Source: Clostridium sp. BJN0013
Lineage (GTDB): Bacteria > Bacillota > Clostridia > Clostridiales > Clostridiaceae
Reading direction: 5' to 3'
DNA length: 64,000 nt
NCBI RefSeq assembly: GCF_040939125.1
Contig: NZ_CP162495.1
Coordinates: 1,426,001-1,490,000, forward strand
How positions within the stretch are numbered: position 1 is the stretch's first letter; every line of letters starts with the position of its first letter. The translations under genes were made by a program, and so were the position numbers. Below are positions 27,774 through 37,262 of this stretch, piece by piece. The notes beneath the pieces were generated by a model, which was given only the letters and a program-made list of their open reading frames with translations, made no database searches and was not told where the DNA came from.

Positions 27774-28997
27774 ATGAATAAAAATTGGGAAAAGAACATA
27801 ATACTTTTTTTGGCTAGTCAGACTATATCCCTTTTTGGAACATCTTTAGTTCAATATGCAATTATATGGTTTATTACATTAAAAACACAGTCTGGAGTTA
27901 TGATGACCATATCAATTGTCAGTGGTTTTCTCCCTACATTTTTTCTTTCTCCTTTTGCAGGGGTGTGGGCTGATAGGTACAGTAGAAAAATATTGATTAT
28001 TTTATCGGATTCTTTTATTGCAATATCAACGTTTGTACTGGCGATATTATTTCTCTTGGGATATGATGAAGTGTGGCTGCTCTTTGTTATATCTGCCATA
28101 AGGGCTCTTGGAACGGCCGTTCAAACTCCAGCAATAGGTGCATTTATTCCTCAGCTTGTACCTGAAAATAAACTCACCAAAGTTAATGCCACAAATGGAA
28201 GTATACAATCAATTGTTATGTTGATATCTCCTATGATTAGCGGAGCGCTTCTTACTATAGCTACAATAGAGGTAATATTTTTTATAGATGTTGTAACTGC
28301 AGCTATAGCAATTTTTATGTTAATTTTATTTTTACACGTTCCTGCTCATAATAAGGCATTAAAAAAGCAGACCAATGGTTATTTTATAGATATGAAAAAG
28401 GGAATTATGTATATCAAAAATCATGAGTATATTAAGAAATTCTTTTTATTTTGTATGGTATTTTTCTTTTTATCGGCTCCAGCTGCATTTTTAACCCCAC
28501 TGCAGGTATCACGAAGTTTTGGAAATGATGTATGGAGGTTAACTTCAATTGAAATTGCTTTTTCCAGTGGTATGATATTAGGAGGAGTTATTATGGCTTA
28601 TTGGGGAGGATTTAAAAATAGGATTTATACAATGGCATTGTCAAGTTTTCTCATAGGAATATGTACTTTTTTACTTGGAGTTACACCTAATTTTATATTA
28701 TATTTGTTTTTTATGGGTTTAGTTGGAATAGCTATTCCGCTGTTTAATACACCTTCTATGGTATTATTGCAGGAGAAAGTACAAGAGGATTTTTTAGGCA
28801 GGGTATTTGGAGTGCTGACTATGATATCCAGCTCCATGATGCCCCTTGGAATGCTTATATTTGGACCAATGTCAGATATTATTAAAATAGAATGGTTACT
28901 TATAGGAACGGGCATATTTATGTTTATTCAAAGTTTTTTCTTAATAAGTAGTAAAATATTAATAGAAAATGGAGAATCAAATTTAAAAACTGAATAA
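27774..28997 (+). CDS. MFS efflux transporter (DHA3, MefA-like)
   Basis: 407 aa with twelve hydrophobic helices. The motif A region reads GVWADRYSRKILII and the first helix LFLASQTISLFGTSLVQYAI; the order and the PAIGAFIPQLVPENKLTKVN block follow DHA3 macrolide-type exporters such as MefA. It probably extrudes a drug or natural product; the real substrate is unknown. GGGAGTG lies ahead of the ATG. A terminator follows. Confidence 0.85.
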   Translation: MNKNWEKNIILFLASQTISLFGTSLVQYAIIWFITLKTQSGVMMTISIVSGFLPTFFLSPFAGVWADRYSRKILIILSDSFIAISTFVLAILFLLGYDEVWLLFVISAIRALGTAVQTPAIGAFIPQLVPENKLTKVNATNGSIQSIVMLISPMISGALLTIATIEVIFFIDVVTAAIAIFMLILFLHVPAHNKALKKQTNGYFIDMKKGIMYIKNHEYIKKFFLFCMVFFFLSAPAAFLTPLQVSRSFGNDVWRLTSIEIAFSSGMILGGVIMAYWGGFKNRIYTMALSSFLIGICTFLLGVTPNFILYLFFMGLVGIAIPLFNTPSMVLLQEKVQEDFLGRVFGVLTMISSSMMPLGMLIFGPMSDIIKIEWLLIGTGIFMFIQSFFLISSKILIENGESNLKTE

Positions 28998-29006
28998 TAA
29001 TTAAAA

Positions 29007-29045
29007 AAATCCCACTTAATATTAAGTAATGATTTGGTGGGATTT
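29007..29045. terminator. Convergent terminator, MFS / HD-domain gene
   Basis: Arms AAATCCCAC (29007-29015) and GTGGGATTT (29037-29045) pair perfectly; A- and T-rich flanks on both sides allow use from either direction. Confidence 0.65.
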
Positions 29046-29065
29046 ATAAAAGTAAAATAAAGATG

Positions 29066-29653
29066 TTAACTATATTCTAACTTTATTGATGTATTAAATA
29101 CTTTCTGGAATAGATGCGATTTTTTGTCGAATTTATTTATAATTTTATCAATGCTTTTACCACTGATGGATAGCTTTAGAATTCTATTTTCAAAGTAAAT
29201 TTTTTCTAAGGATGTTTTTAGTTTATGGGTATGGTCTAATACATCGGCAACTCTCAATAAAGCAATTAATTGCAGTATTTTTAGTTGAACTTTATGAGAA
29301 TAAACTTTTATACTGGGGTCAATTGATTTACCATGTCCACTTGCAATAAGGGCAATAAGGATCTTTTTGTCATCCGGTATTTTGTATAGTATTGGCTCCG
29401 TTAAAATAAGCTGTTTGGTGTGTTTATGATGTGATTTCTTACTAATAAAATATCCTATATCATGAAAAAGTGCACTATAATACAATATATATCTATGTTC
29501 TTTTGTAAGTTCATAATATTCATTTATATGATCGAATAATTTTAAAGCATAGTGCGTTACTTTCAGTTGGTGTAAAGCAATATCATGTACATTATATTTG
29601 TTTAAAATTAAAATTTGTTCTGATTTACTTAAATAGCTTTCAATAATTTCCAT
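29066..29653 (-). CDS. HD-domain phosphohydrolase (Ppx/GppA-associated type)
   Basis: About 195 aa. The HD motif lies in YYSALFHDIGYFISKKSHHKH and further metal-binding residues in ALIASGHGKS and LLRVADVLDHTH, as in the C-terminal HD domain of clostridial Ppx/GppA enzymes. Here it is a free-standing protein, next to a broken ppx gene. The likely substrate is a phosphorylated nucleotide such as (p)ppGpp, but this is inference. ATG 29653 is chosen because GGGAGA lies just upstream. Confidence 0.75.
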   Translation of the reverse strand: MEIIESYLSKSEQILILNKYNVHDIALHQLKVTHYALKLFDHINEYYELTKEHRYILYYSALFHDIGYFISKKSHHKHTKQLILTEPILYKIPDDKKILIALIASGHGKSIDPSIKVYSHKVQLKILQLIALLRVADVLDHTHKLKTSLEKIYFENRILKLSISGKSIDKIINKFDKKSHLFQKVFNTSIKLEYS

Positions 29654-29722
29654 ACTTTTCTCCCGATATAACCACAATTTCATTTTTAAATTATATGAAA
29701 TACCGGAGAAAAGTATTCAATA

Positions 29723-30389
29723 TTATTGTATTCCAACAATTAATTTCTTATCAAAAATTTTTTCGAAATCAGATGCTGCTTCTAATTGAAAGGTTGTTTC
29801 GGATAAAACTGTAGTATTTATGATCACTTCTTTTTTTAATACGGTGCAGTCAATTTTATTAATATTGCCATTTGTAGATTTATGAAGATTTCTAGAGATT
29901 TTTAATAGAACTGAAAGTTTTTCAATTATCTCAATATCTTCCTTTTTCTTTTACCCAGATAAGTTCTGTACTGCTTCCTCCCATATCCACCAAAAGACCA
30001 TCAGAAAAATCTATACTATTTACGGTACCCAGATAAGCATAATAAGCTTCTTCTTTACCCGATAATACACGTATGTTTATATCCAGTTCATTTTTAACTC
30101 TATTTAAAAATTCTATCTGATTAGCTGCTTTACGTACGGCTTCTGTGGCAACTGGTATAATGCGTTCTACCTTTTTATATGTACACAGGTGCTTAAAAGA
30201 AGACAAGGCAGATATTGCTTTATTCATTCTTGTAAGGTTAAGCTCTCCTTTTAAATTCATATCTTTCCCAAGATCTATGGCTTTTTTTGCTTCTTCTATT
30301 ATATTAAAGGAGCCATTTTTATGAATTTGGGCTATTACTAAACGTATAGAATTGGATCCTATATCAATAATTCCTATTTTAAGCATCAA
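29723..30389 (-). pseudogene. Ppx/GppA phosphatase gene with a large internal deletion
   Basis: The first 150 codons are a good Ppx/GppA N-terminal ASKHA domain: IGIIDIGSNSIRLVIAQI, IIPVATEAVRKAANQ, LSGKEEAYYAYLGTV and DMGGSSTELIWVKEKG. A stop follows at once, and in another frame the tail DIEIIEKLSVLLKISRNLHK continues to a stop at 29723. The second ASKHA domain (about 250 residues) is missing. Family members are near 300-500 aa. A deletion joining positions near 29931 explains both the frame change and the missing domain. Confidence 0.75.
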
Positions 30390-30503
30390 TTTTATCTCCT
30401 TTTCATATATAACTTTTATGTGTTAATATAGAGTATATCATATAAAGAATAATAAGATAACATTTGAATTTTTCATAATAAAATATATAAGTATAGTTTT
30501 AAA

Positions 30504-31262
30504 GTGTCAAATCAATGTAATATTATAATAGGTTTTGTAAATTTAATGAAGGATTATAATGTTAGATATTATAAGGCTGTTTCTACCAGTGGAATTAGAG
30601 AAGCTGAAAATAAGCAATATGTAGTAGAAAAAATCAGACTCAGGGTTGGAATTGATGTACAAGCTATTACTGCTGCAGAAGAACGGTTTTTTATGCTTAA
30701 GGCCATTAGAAAACATTTTTTAAAGTCCAACTTTAAAATTTTAAAAAATACTTTAATTGTAAATGTTACTTCTGGTGGATTGGAAATGTTGATTTATAAA
30801 AAGAATCAGCTTAAATTTGCTGAATATGAAAAATTGGGTGCACTACGGCTTAAAGAAAATCTATGGGAATTAGAGAAAAAGACATTACATTTTTCAAAGG
30901 TTATGGAACAACACATTGAAAGTAAGCTTTATTTATTAAAAGATGTTATAGCAAAATATCAAACAGAGTATTTTATTGGACTAGGGGGAGAGTTAAAAAC
31001 TATTATTAAAATAATACGAGGTTTAAAGAAATCAAATGGTAAAAGTTTTACTGAGGATTTTATTTTGAAGGAAAGTTTCCTGGAATTATATGATGAAATT
31101 AAAGATATGAGTGAAGATGAACTTTTATTTACCTATAATTTATCTAAGAAAAAAGTAGAACTTTTAATGCCTTCTATTTCAATATTTTACTACTTTTTTA
31201 AAATTACCAATTGTACAATTAATTATAACATTATTATACATTTAAATCTAATTTTTATCTAA
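30504..31262 (+). pseudogene. Second Ppx/GppA-like gene, truncated at both ends
   Basis: 252 codons from a GTG start. The stretch YYKAVSTSGIREAENKQYVV, then AITAAEERFFMLKAIRKHF, LIVNVTSGGLEMLIYKKNQL and FIGLGGELKTI is a Ppx/GppA domain, but the N-terminal phosphate-loop strand (DIGSNSIRL) is absent and the end stops at a point where the C-terminal part should begin. No good ribosome binding site is present. Most likely a remnant of a divergent paralogue, although an expressed partial protein cannot be excluded. Confidence 0.6.
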
Positions 31263-31568
31263 ATTTTCAATTTAAATTATTTTCTTAAAAAATATTTTGA
31301 CAATTCCCATATTATTTTGCTTTAAAATGATAACTATTTTACTTTAAATCTAAAATAAAGGATATTTTTACATAAAAATCAAACTAAATGTTTATTTTGT
31401 TTAAAAATTTGTGAAAATTATTTTTTACAGATGAGATATGATGATACTGGAATTTAGAATTGAAAATTGCTTTTTCTCATTCAAATACATCAGAGTATTA
31501 TTTTAAATCCATGAAAAAGATAATAGATATATTTTGAGTTGATAGTAATAAAAAATATTATAAATTTT

Positions 31569-31608
31569 AGGTGTATTCCATTAAACTAATATTAAATGGA
31601 GTACACCT
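31569..31608 (-). terminator. Terminator after bioY-DUF1284
   Basis: Arms AGGTGTATTCCATT (31569-31582) and AATGGAGTACACCT (31595-31608) pair with one wobble; the reverse strand continues into an A/T-rich run. The rest of 31263-31613 shows no gene or recognisable site. Confidence 0.65.
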
Positions 31609-31613
31609 ATTTA

Positions 31614-32003
31614 TCACAGCCCCAGTCCTTCTTTACAATATCCATATTTAAACCATTGGCAGGTGCTGCATATATTTTTAAAGTTTTTAAAGTTTATTTC
31701 TTTATAAAGAGTATTTAAAATATATTTGTAAGTGTAAATTTGATTTAGATTTAATTCCAATAGATTTAACACCTTTTTATCAAGAAATTTAATTTTAAAT
31801 TCATAATGGCATAATTTTTCTACTGTATTGTTGGGACAGCAGAAACAAATTTCATCTGCATTTGCTACAACTTTTATTTTGATGGAAATATCTTTTTTTA
31901 GCTGGGAAATTATTTTGTCCATATTTTGGGTGAAATCTGTACTATAGCCATAACCTCTGTATCCTTGAATACATAATAGATGATGAGCTCTCAGTGTTAA
32001 CAT
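31614..32003 (-). CDS. DUF1284 protein (cysteine-rich, probable Fe-S)
   Basis: 129 aa. The start LRAHHLLCIQGYRGYGYSTD is the signature of DUF1284, and cysteines occur in FCCPNN and ICSTCQWFKYGYCKEG, likely metal or Fe-S ligands. The ATG overlaps the last codons of bioY (31997-32003), which indicates translational coupling. A link to biotin or iron-sulfur metabolism is suggested only by position. Confidence 0.8.
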   Translation of the reverse strand: MLTLRAHHLLCIQGYRGYGYSTDFTQNMDKIISQLKKDISIKIKVVANADEICFCCPNNTVEKLCHYEFKIKFLDKKVLNLLELNLNQIYTYKYILNTLYKEINFKNFKNICSTCQWFKYGYCKEGLGL

Positions 32004-32542
32004 TTTATAAGATGGGTTTTCACAAGAGCTACCCTTATTCTACCCCCCAATAAATAAGATAATGCAATTTTTATAATATCCAATGGTATAAAGGGAAGGG
32101 CACCTAGTACTATAGCTTTTTTAATTGTAATATTCGTTATAAATGAAAGTTGGACTACTCCCATTCCATAGCAAAGCAGTAAAGAAGCAATTAATATTGC
32201 GGCTGAATGTATAAATGATAAATTTTTATCTGATATTTTTCCTACCATAAAAGCTATTATAGGATAGGATATAAGATATCCGCCTGATGGTCCCAATACC
32301 ACATTTAATCCTCCTTGAAAATTAACGAAAATAGGAATTCCCACTGCACCTAAAAGTACATATGTAATTTGAGATAGTGCACCAAGTCTACTTCCTAGGA
32401 TTATTGCGGATATGTAGACTGCCATTACTTGAAAAGTAATTGGCACGGGACTAAAAGGAAGTGGAATGGAAATTTGGGCTAAAATAGCTGTCAAAGCTGT
32501 AAAAATAGCTACTATAGTAATATCTCTTATTTTTAAATTCAT
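31997..32542 (-). CDS. bioY: BioY biotin transporter (ECF S component)
   Basis: 181 aa with five or six hydrophobic helices. The FQVMAVYISAIILGSRLGAL and GIPIFVNFQGGLNVVLGPSGGY regions are the BioY signature. It binds biotin at the membrane and works alone or with an ECF energising module, not present here. AAAGGAG precedes the ATG. BirA-like sites overlap the promoter, consistent with repression by biotin. Confidence 0.93.
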   Translation of the reverse strand: MNLKIRDITIVAIFTALTAILAQISIPLPFSPVPITFQVMAVYISAIILGSRLGALSQITYVLLGAVGIPIFVNFQGGLNVVLGPSGGYLISYPIIAFMVGKISDKNLSFIHSAAILIASLLLCYGMGVVQLSFITNITIKKAIVLGALPFIPLDIIKIALSYLLGGRIRVALVKTHLIKC

Positions 32543-32563
32543 TTTTTTACTCCTTTCAAATAT

Positions 32564-32650
32564 TGTTAACTAAATCATAAAAAACATTGACAATTTAATT
32601 ATAATAATCAGATAATAAATTGTCAACATATAATATATCGTGGTTTACAA
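32564..32650 (-). promoter_or_regulatory. bioY promoter with two BirA-like operators
   Basis: The reverse-strand promoter has TTGACA (32626-32621) and TATAAT (32603-32598) 17 bases apart. Two inverted-repeat pairs flank it: TTGTCAAC (32620-32627) with GGTTTACAA (32642-32650), and TTGTTAAC (32564-32571) with ATTGACAA (32586-32593). GGTTTACAA matches a BirA half-site exactly. One site covers the -35 box and the other the 5' leader, so both could repress. Confidence 0.65.
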
Positions 32651-32829
32651 TGTATATAGAAAATATCTTATTTCAGTTCTGATAAAATCTAAAAGTAATA
32701 GGACATGGAAAGATCCTTTATCTATTTTTGTCATCTTTGTATGACAATATATAATCAGTAGGATATAATAGAAATTATGTACAAGAGAGTAATTTAAAAG
32801 ATAAAGACTATAGAGGTGATTATATTTTT

Positions 32830-33681
32830 ATGAATAGACTATTAGAACAAATTGAATATGTTAATGGTAAATTTCCAGAAAAACAGCTAAGAGAGATAAT
32901 AAATAGAAAGGAAGAATTTATTCCAGAATTACTTGAAATATTAGAAACTGTTAAATATAATTATGAAGAAATTGTAGAAAAACCCGGGTATTTTTTACAT
33001 ATATATGCAAGTTATTTATTAGCACAATTTAAAGAAAAACAGAGTTTTTTACTAATTATAGATTTAGTCAGTTTACCTGGCGAAATTACATATAACATTT
33101 TTGGCGATGTGATTACAGAAGATCTACATAGAATTCTGGCATCTGTTTGTAATGGAAATATTGAACCAATCAAAAAATTATTGGAAGATGAAAATGTTAA
33201 TGAGTACGTAAAAATTGCTGCCATTAAAACATTTTCAGTATTATGGGTAGAAGGTGTTATATCCAAAGGTGAAATAGTTGAATACTATAGAAGCTTATTT
33301 AAAGAAAAATTGAAAAGAGAATGTTCTGTTGTTTGGGGTAGTTTGGTAAGTAACTGCTGTGAAATATGCCCGGATGAATTATATGAGGAAATTAAAGAAG
33401 CTTATAAGGATAATTTAATAGAGACTTTCTATATATCTTTAGAAGAAGTAAAAGAAAATTTTAATATTGAAGATGATGAAAGAATTTTAAACTTAAAAAT
33501 GAGAGGATATGAGTTTATCAGGGATACCATTAAAGATTTGAAATATTGGCCATGTTTTCGGCAGAATATTAAATCTCAATCACAAAATGCAACCCATATT
33601 CAAAGGAAAATTCCAGATAAAAAGAAGAAAAAAAGAAAGCAGATAAAAGCTTCTAAGAAACAGCAGAGAAGAAATAAATAG
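32830..33681 (+). CDS. DUF1186-like helical-repeat protein
   Basis: 283 aa, all-helical and HEAT-like: FIPELLEILETV, YASYLLAQFKEKQSFLLIID, IKKLLEDENVNEYVKIAAIK and WGSLVSNCCEICPDEL. This is the pattern of DUF1186 proteins. The family often ends with a zinc-binding SEC-C motif; here the tail is only a lysine-rich stretch (PDKKKKKRKQIKASKKQQRR). Function unknown. A terminator follows. Confidence 0.65.
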   Translation: MNRLLEQIEYVNGKFPEKQLREIINRKEEFIPELLEILETVKYNYEEIVEKPGYFLHIYASYLLAQFKEKQSFLLIIDLVSLPGEITYNIFGDVITEDLHRILASVCNGNIEPIKKLLEDENVNEYVKIAAIKTFSVLWVEGVISKGEIVEYYRSLFKEKLKRECSVVWGSLVSNCCEICPDELYEEIKEAYKDNLIETFYISLEEVKENFNIEDDERILNLKMRGYEFIRDTIKDLKYWPCFRQNIKSQSQNATHIQRKIPDKKKKKRKQIKASKKQQRRNK

Positions 33682-33695
33682 AATATTTAATTGAT

Positions 33696-33730
33696 GGACA
33701 TATTCCTAAATAAGGATATATGTCCTTTTT
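33696..33730 (+). terminator. Terminator after the DUF1186 gene
   Basis: GGACATATTCCT (33696-33707) pairs with AGGATATATGTCC (33713-33725), followed by TTTTT. Confidence 0.75.
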
Positions 33731-33767
33731 CAATAATTTGATGAATTATTGAAAAGTGTGTAATTTA

Positions 33768-36068
33768 TCAGAGTTTTAATCTTTTAAGGCTTAGTGAGTT
33801 TAATAAAACAGATATGGAGCTAAATGACATAGCTACAGCACCTATTACAGAATTCAAATGTCCTGTTACTGCAATTGGTATGGCAATTATGTTATAGATA
33901 AAAGCCCAAAATAAATTTTGTTTTATTTTTCTCATAGTTATTCTGGAAAGTTCTATTGCCTCCGGTAGAGCTCTTAAATCTTCTTTTAAAAGTACTATGT
34001 CACCACTTTCAATGGCAGCGTCAGTACCTGATCCCACGGCAAATCCTATATCTGCTGTAGCAAGAGCAGGGGAATCGTTTATGCCGTCTCCCACCATGGC
34101 TACCACTTTTCCTTTGCCTTTTAATTTGGAAATTTCCTGAGTTTTGTTTTCTGGCTGTACATCTGCTATTATATTTTTTATACCAAGCTTATTTGCAACC
34201 GATAGGGCTGTATTTTTATTATCTCCTGTGATCATATAAATTTCTATATTCTTTTTGTTAAGAGATTTAATGGCATCTGCTGAAGTATCCTTTATTTTAT
34301 CTTGCATAGCAATAGCTCCGGCTAAAATATTGTTAACTGCTATTAGCACAGATGTTTTTCCCTGTTTTTGGAGTTTACTTAAGTTATCTTTAAGTTCCCA
34401 TAAATCCACTGAATTTTCCGTTAAAAAGGTTTCATTTCCTATAAGGACCCTTTTGTTATCCACAAGTGCAGTTACACCTTTACCTGGAAAATACTTAAAA
34501 TAATCCAGAGTACTTATTTCATCTTCATAATTATATTTTCCATATTTGTATATAGCTTCTCCAAGAGGATGCTCAGAAGGTTTTTCAGCTGATGCAGCTA
34601 AAATCATCAAATCTTTTTCTTCGATAATATTTAAAGATGAAATTTGTTTTTTATTAAATGAAATAATATCGGTAACATGAAGTTTTCCTGTGGTTAAAGT
34701 TCCCGTTTTGTCAAATACCACAGTATTGATTTTACAGCATTGTTCTAGTTTTTCACCATTTTTAATTAATACTCCATTTTCTGCTCCTTTTCCCATTCCT
34801 ACCATTAATGCAGCAGGAGTAGCAAGACCCAGCGCACATGGACAGGATACTACCAAAACTGAAACAGCATGAATTATAGCAATGTCTATAATAAATATCT
34901 GCTGATCGAAAATCACAAAATACCATATAACAAATGTAAGGGCTGATACAGCGAGTACAGCAGGTATAAATAATCCTGATACCTTATCTGCAATTTTTTG
35001 AATGGGAGCCTTGCTTTCCTGGGCTTCTTCGACTAACTTTATTATGTTTGAGAATACAGTATCATCACCAACTTTAGTAGCCTTAAAAGTAAAAGTACCA
35101 TTTTTGTTTATAGAAGCACCTGTTACCAAATCATCTTTTTTCTTTTCAACAGGTATGCTTTCTCCCGTAAGCATTGATTCGTCAACATAAGAGTAACCTG
35201 TAAGTACAATGCCGTCTACAGGTATTTTTTCACCTGGTTTTACCATTAGAATGTCACCTATGGATACTTTTTCAATAGGAACTGCATGTTCAATATTGGT
35301 TTTTAGTATTCTGGCTGTTTTGGGCTGGAGCCTGTTTAGGGCTTTTATGGAAGTAGCTGTTTTACTTTTTGCAATGGATTCCAGATATCTTCCAAGAAGT
35401 ACAAGGGTAATTATAGTAACAGAGGATTCAAAATATAAATTTACCATTCCTAAAGTATATGTTACAGTTTCAAAAAGTGCAATGTATAAGCTGTAAAAAT
35501 ATGCAGCGGTAGTTCCTATGACAACCAATAAGTCCATGGTAAATGCTTTAGCCTTTAATGCGTAAAAGGAACTCTTGTAAAATCTAAAACCTATTATGAA
35601 TTGGACTATAGTGGCCAGTGTAAGCTGAAATTTCCAGTTATGTAGCTGTGAAGACTTAAATCTTAAAGTTTCCATAGTGTTTCCCCACTTATTAGCTGAA
35701 TTAGGGTCAAAAGTATTGTGGCAGAATCCTGTAGTACCAAGTATCATGCCTAGTATTAATGGAATACTTAAAATAGCGGATATTATAAATAAATTTCTAA
35801 GCTTGTTTCTCTCAATTTCCTGTCTTGTAAGGCCTTTATCTGTATTTTTTTCATTTTCCTCTCCCACAGAAAAACCCAATAATTCTATTTTTCGTTTTAT
35901 GTCCTCTAAGTTTATTTTATCACTATCGTACTCAAATCTTGCTTTTTCAGTAGCATAGCTTACATTTATTTTATCTATACCTTCAATTTCAGAAACAGCA
36001 CATTCTATTGTAGTAGAACATAATGTACAAGTCATACCGTAAACTTTTAATGAAGCATTTTTAATCAT
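33768..36068 (-). CDS. copA: Copper-exporting P1B-type ATPase
   Basis: 766 aa. One HMA domain with GMTCTLC (residues about 10-16), eight membrane helices, the actuator loop TGES, the Cu(I)-binding CPC in [12 protein letters not shown], phosphorylation site DKTGTLT, HP motif in SEHPLGEAI and hinge GDGINDSP. These define a Cu+-exporting P1B-1 ATPase. The single HMA domain and length are normal for Firmicutes. A good promoter lies about 250 bases upstream, so the mRNA has a long leader that contains a hairpin and repeat copy C. No csoR or copZ lies beside it. Confidence 0.92.
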   Translation of the reverse strand: MIKNASLKVYGMTCTLCSTTIECAVSEIEGIDKINVSYATEKARFEYDSDKINLEDIKRKIELLGFSVGEENEKNTDKGLTRQEIERNKLRNLFIISAILSIPLILGMILGTTGFCHNTFDPNSANKWGNTMETLRFKSSQLHNWKFQLTLATIVQFIIGFRFYKSSFYALKAKAFTMDLLVVIGTTAAYFYSLYIALFETVTYTLGMVNLYFESSVTIITLVLLGRYLESIAKSKTATSIKALNRLQPKTARILKTNIEHAVPIEKVSIGDILMVKPGEKIPVDGIVLTGYSYVDESMLTGESIPVEKKKDDLVTGASINKNGTFTFKATKVGDDTVFSNIIKLVEEAQESKAPIQKIADKVSGLFIPAVLAVSALTFVIWYFVIFDQQIFIIDIAIIHAVSVLVVSCPCALGLATPAALMVGMGKGAENGVLIKNGEKLEQCCKINTVVFDKTGTLTTGKLHVTDIISFNKKQISSLNIIEEKDLMILAASAEKPSEHPLGEAIYKYGKYNYEDEISTLDYFKYFPGKGVTALVDNKRVLIGNETFLTENSVDLWELKDNLSKLQKQGKTSVLIAVNNILAGAIAMQDKIKDTSADAIKSLNKKNIEIYMITGDNKNTALSVANKLGIKNIIADVQPENKTQEISKLKGKGKVVAMVGDGINDSPALATADIGFAVGSGTDAAIESGDIVLLKEDLRALPEAIELSRITMRKIKQNLFWAFIYNIIAIPIAVTGHLNSVIGAVAMSFSSISVLLNSLSLKRLKL

Positions 36069-36091
36069 TCTATCACATCCTTATAATTTAA

Positions 36092-36245
36092 GATAAAGTA
36101 ATTCAGAGGTTCAGGTGGAGCCTGCCATAGAGAAATGCTTGTCTTCATCTGAACCTTGGGAGAACTTATGGAGGCGCGTAGACCTGCTTATTTCCCACTT
36201 TAAAGAAGATAGGAGTATTAGCTAATTGCCGCGTTTGGATAAAAT
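36092..36245 (-). repeat. Dispersed repeat, copy C, in the copA leader
   Basis: On the reverse strand it runs from TTTTATCCAAACGCGGCAAT to CTCCACCTGAACCTCTGAAT, ending 24 bases before copA. It keeps both arms of the terminal hairpin (AGGTTCAGATGAAG with CTCCACCTGAACCT) but lacks most of the central block of copies A and D. Because the copA promoter is upstream, this copy is part of the transcribed leader. Confidence 0.75.
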
Positions 36246-36248
36246 TAA

Positions 36249-36282
36249 AGACCAATAATCTATAGTAATAGATTATTGGTCT
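36249..36282 (-). terminator. Hairpin in the copA leader, possible attenuator
   Basis: A perfect 14-bp stem (36249-36262 with 36269-36282; arm AGACCAATAATCTA) is followed on the reverse strand by TTTAATTTT. It lies between the copA promoter and repeat copy C, so it could terminate early or shape the leader. No alternative antiterminator was worked out. Confidence 0.5.
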
Positions 36283-36316
36283 CCAGATTTCTGGTCAACA
36301 AAGTATAATTTCTTGT

Positions 36317-36345
36317 ATTCTAGCATGATGGCAAGCTTCTGTCAA
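36317..36345 (-). promoter_or_regulatory. copA: copA promoter
   Basis: TTGACA (36345-36340) and TAGAAT (36322-36317) are 17 bases apart on the reverse strand, close to the sigma-A consensus. Transcription would start near 36310. Confidence 0.65.
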
Positions 36346-36534
36346 CGATTTGCAATAATTTAAAGATATTTAGATGAATTAACTAAATATTAACAATGTC
36401 TACATGTAATCTACATATTTTATTCATTGACATATGATTTTGTAGCTAACTAGAAAGCTAGAGGCTGAAACTTTCTTTAATTATAAAAAGAAGGTTTTGA
36501 CCTTTTTTATTTAAAATTTAAAGGAGAATAAATT

Positions 36535-36714
36535 ATGAAAAGCAAAAAATTAGTGTATTTAGTACTTTTGGCAGATCTGACAGCTTCAGCTTTAGGAAAT
36601 TCTATAAATTCAACTGTTACGGAGGAAATATCCGCAAACAGTGAGGAAATCAGTGCATCAGCTTCCAGTCTTTTAGTTAGAAGGAAAGTAATATTTTACA
36701 GCAGTTTGTCTTAA
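36535..36714 (+). CDS. Small protein with signal-like start and chemoreceptor-like segment
   Basis: 59 codons behind AAAGGAG. The start MKSKKLVYLVLLADLTASAL resembles a signal peptide or membrane helix; then TVTEEISANSEEISASASSL is the hallmark repeat of methyl-accepting chemotaxis proteins, after which the frame drifts to LLVRRKVIFYSSLS. It may be a relic of a chemoreceptor gene fused to a leader, or a small expressed protein; it has its own terminator. A short hairpin before it (AAGGT, loop TTTG, ACCTT, T-run at about 36491-36508) could be an attenuator. The rest of 36283-36534 shows no gene. Confidence 0.4.
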   Translation: MKSKKLVYLVLLADLTASALGNSINSTVTEEISANSEEISASASSLLVRRKVIFYSSLS

Positions 36715-36738
36715 AGTAAAAAAATATAACATTATAAG

Positions 36739-36770
36739 CCCTATATGGAATTTAATCTTATAGGGTTTTT
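36739..36770 (+). terminator. Terminator after the small chemoreceptor-like frame
   Basis: CCCTATA (36739-36745) pairs with TATAGGG (36759-36765), followed by TTTTTA. Confidence 0.65.
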
Positions 36771-36801
36771 ATTGTAAATTTTTTATCCGATGATAATATA
36801 G

Positions 36802-36855
36802 TTGACAAATTCGTACTACGGGTATAGTATAGTAATAAAGACTACATTTGTAGTA
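36802..36855 (+). promoter_or_regulatory. blaI-type promoter with two operators
   Basis: TTGACA at 36802-36807 and TAGTAT at 36825-36830 are 17 bases apart. TACTACGGGTATAGTA (36814-36829) lies inside the promoter and GACTACATTTGTAGTA (36840-36855) just after it. Both have the TACTAC/GTAGTA-type dyad bound by BlaI/MecI proteins, and their centres are 26 bases apart. Confidence 0.7.
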
Positions 36856-36870
36856 TGAAAGGAGGGAAAA

Positions 36871-37257
36871 ATGTTGGGTAAAACACCGAAAATATCTGAT
36901 TCAGAATGGGAGGTAATGAAAGTATTATGGAAAAAATCACCTCTTACCTCTAGTGAGATAATTGAAATTTTAAAAGAATATATTTCTTGGAATCCAAAAA
37001 CCATTCATACTCTCATTAGTAGATTGGTAAAAAAGGATGCCATTGAAGTAAAAAAAGATGCCCCTTTTTATTTATATTATCCCAAGGTATCTCAAGATGA
37101 ATGTAGAAAAATGGAAACAAGATCTTTTATTAAAAAAGTTTATAATGGCTCAATTCATCTATTAATTTCTAATTTCATTAAAAATGAAAAATTATCGGAT
37201 GAGGAAATAGAGGAATTAAAACAAATACTGGATAAAAAAAATAGTAGAAGGAGATGA
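36871..37257 (+). CDS. BlaI/MecI-family repressor
   Basis: 128 aa. The winged helix reads ISDSEWEVMKVLWKKSPLTS and TIHTLISRLVKKDAIEV, and the C-terminal half holds the dimerisation helices. Proteins of this type are cleaved when a BlaR1-like membrane protease is activated. It is the first gene of a two-gene operon, controlled by its own operators upstream. The regulated output may be this operon only, as no beta-lactamase gene lies nearby. Confidence 0.92.
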   Translation: MLGKTPKISDSEWEVMKVLWKKSPLTSSEIIEILKEYISWNPKTIHTLISRLVKKDAIEVKKDAPFYLYYPKVSQDECRKMETRSFIKKVYNGSIHLLISNFIKNEKLSDEEIEELKQILDKKNSRRR

Positions 37258-37262
37258 TTTAT

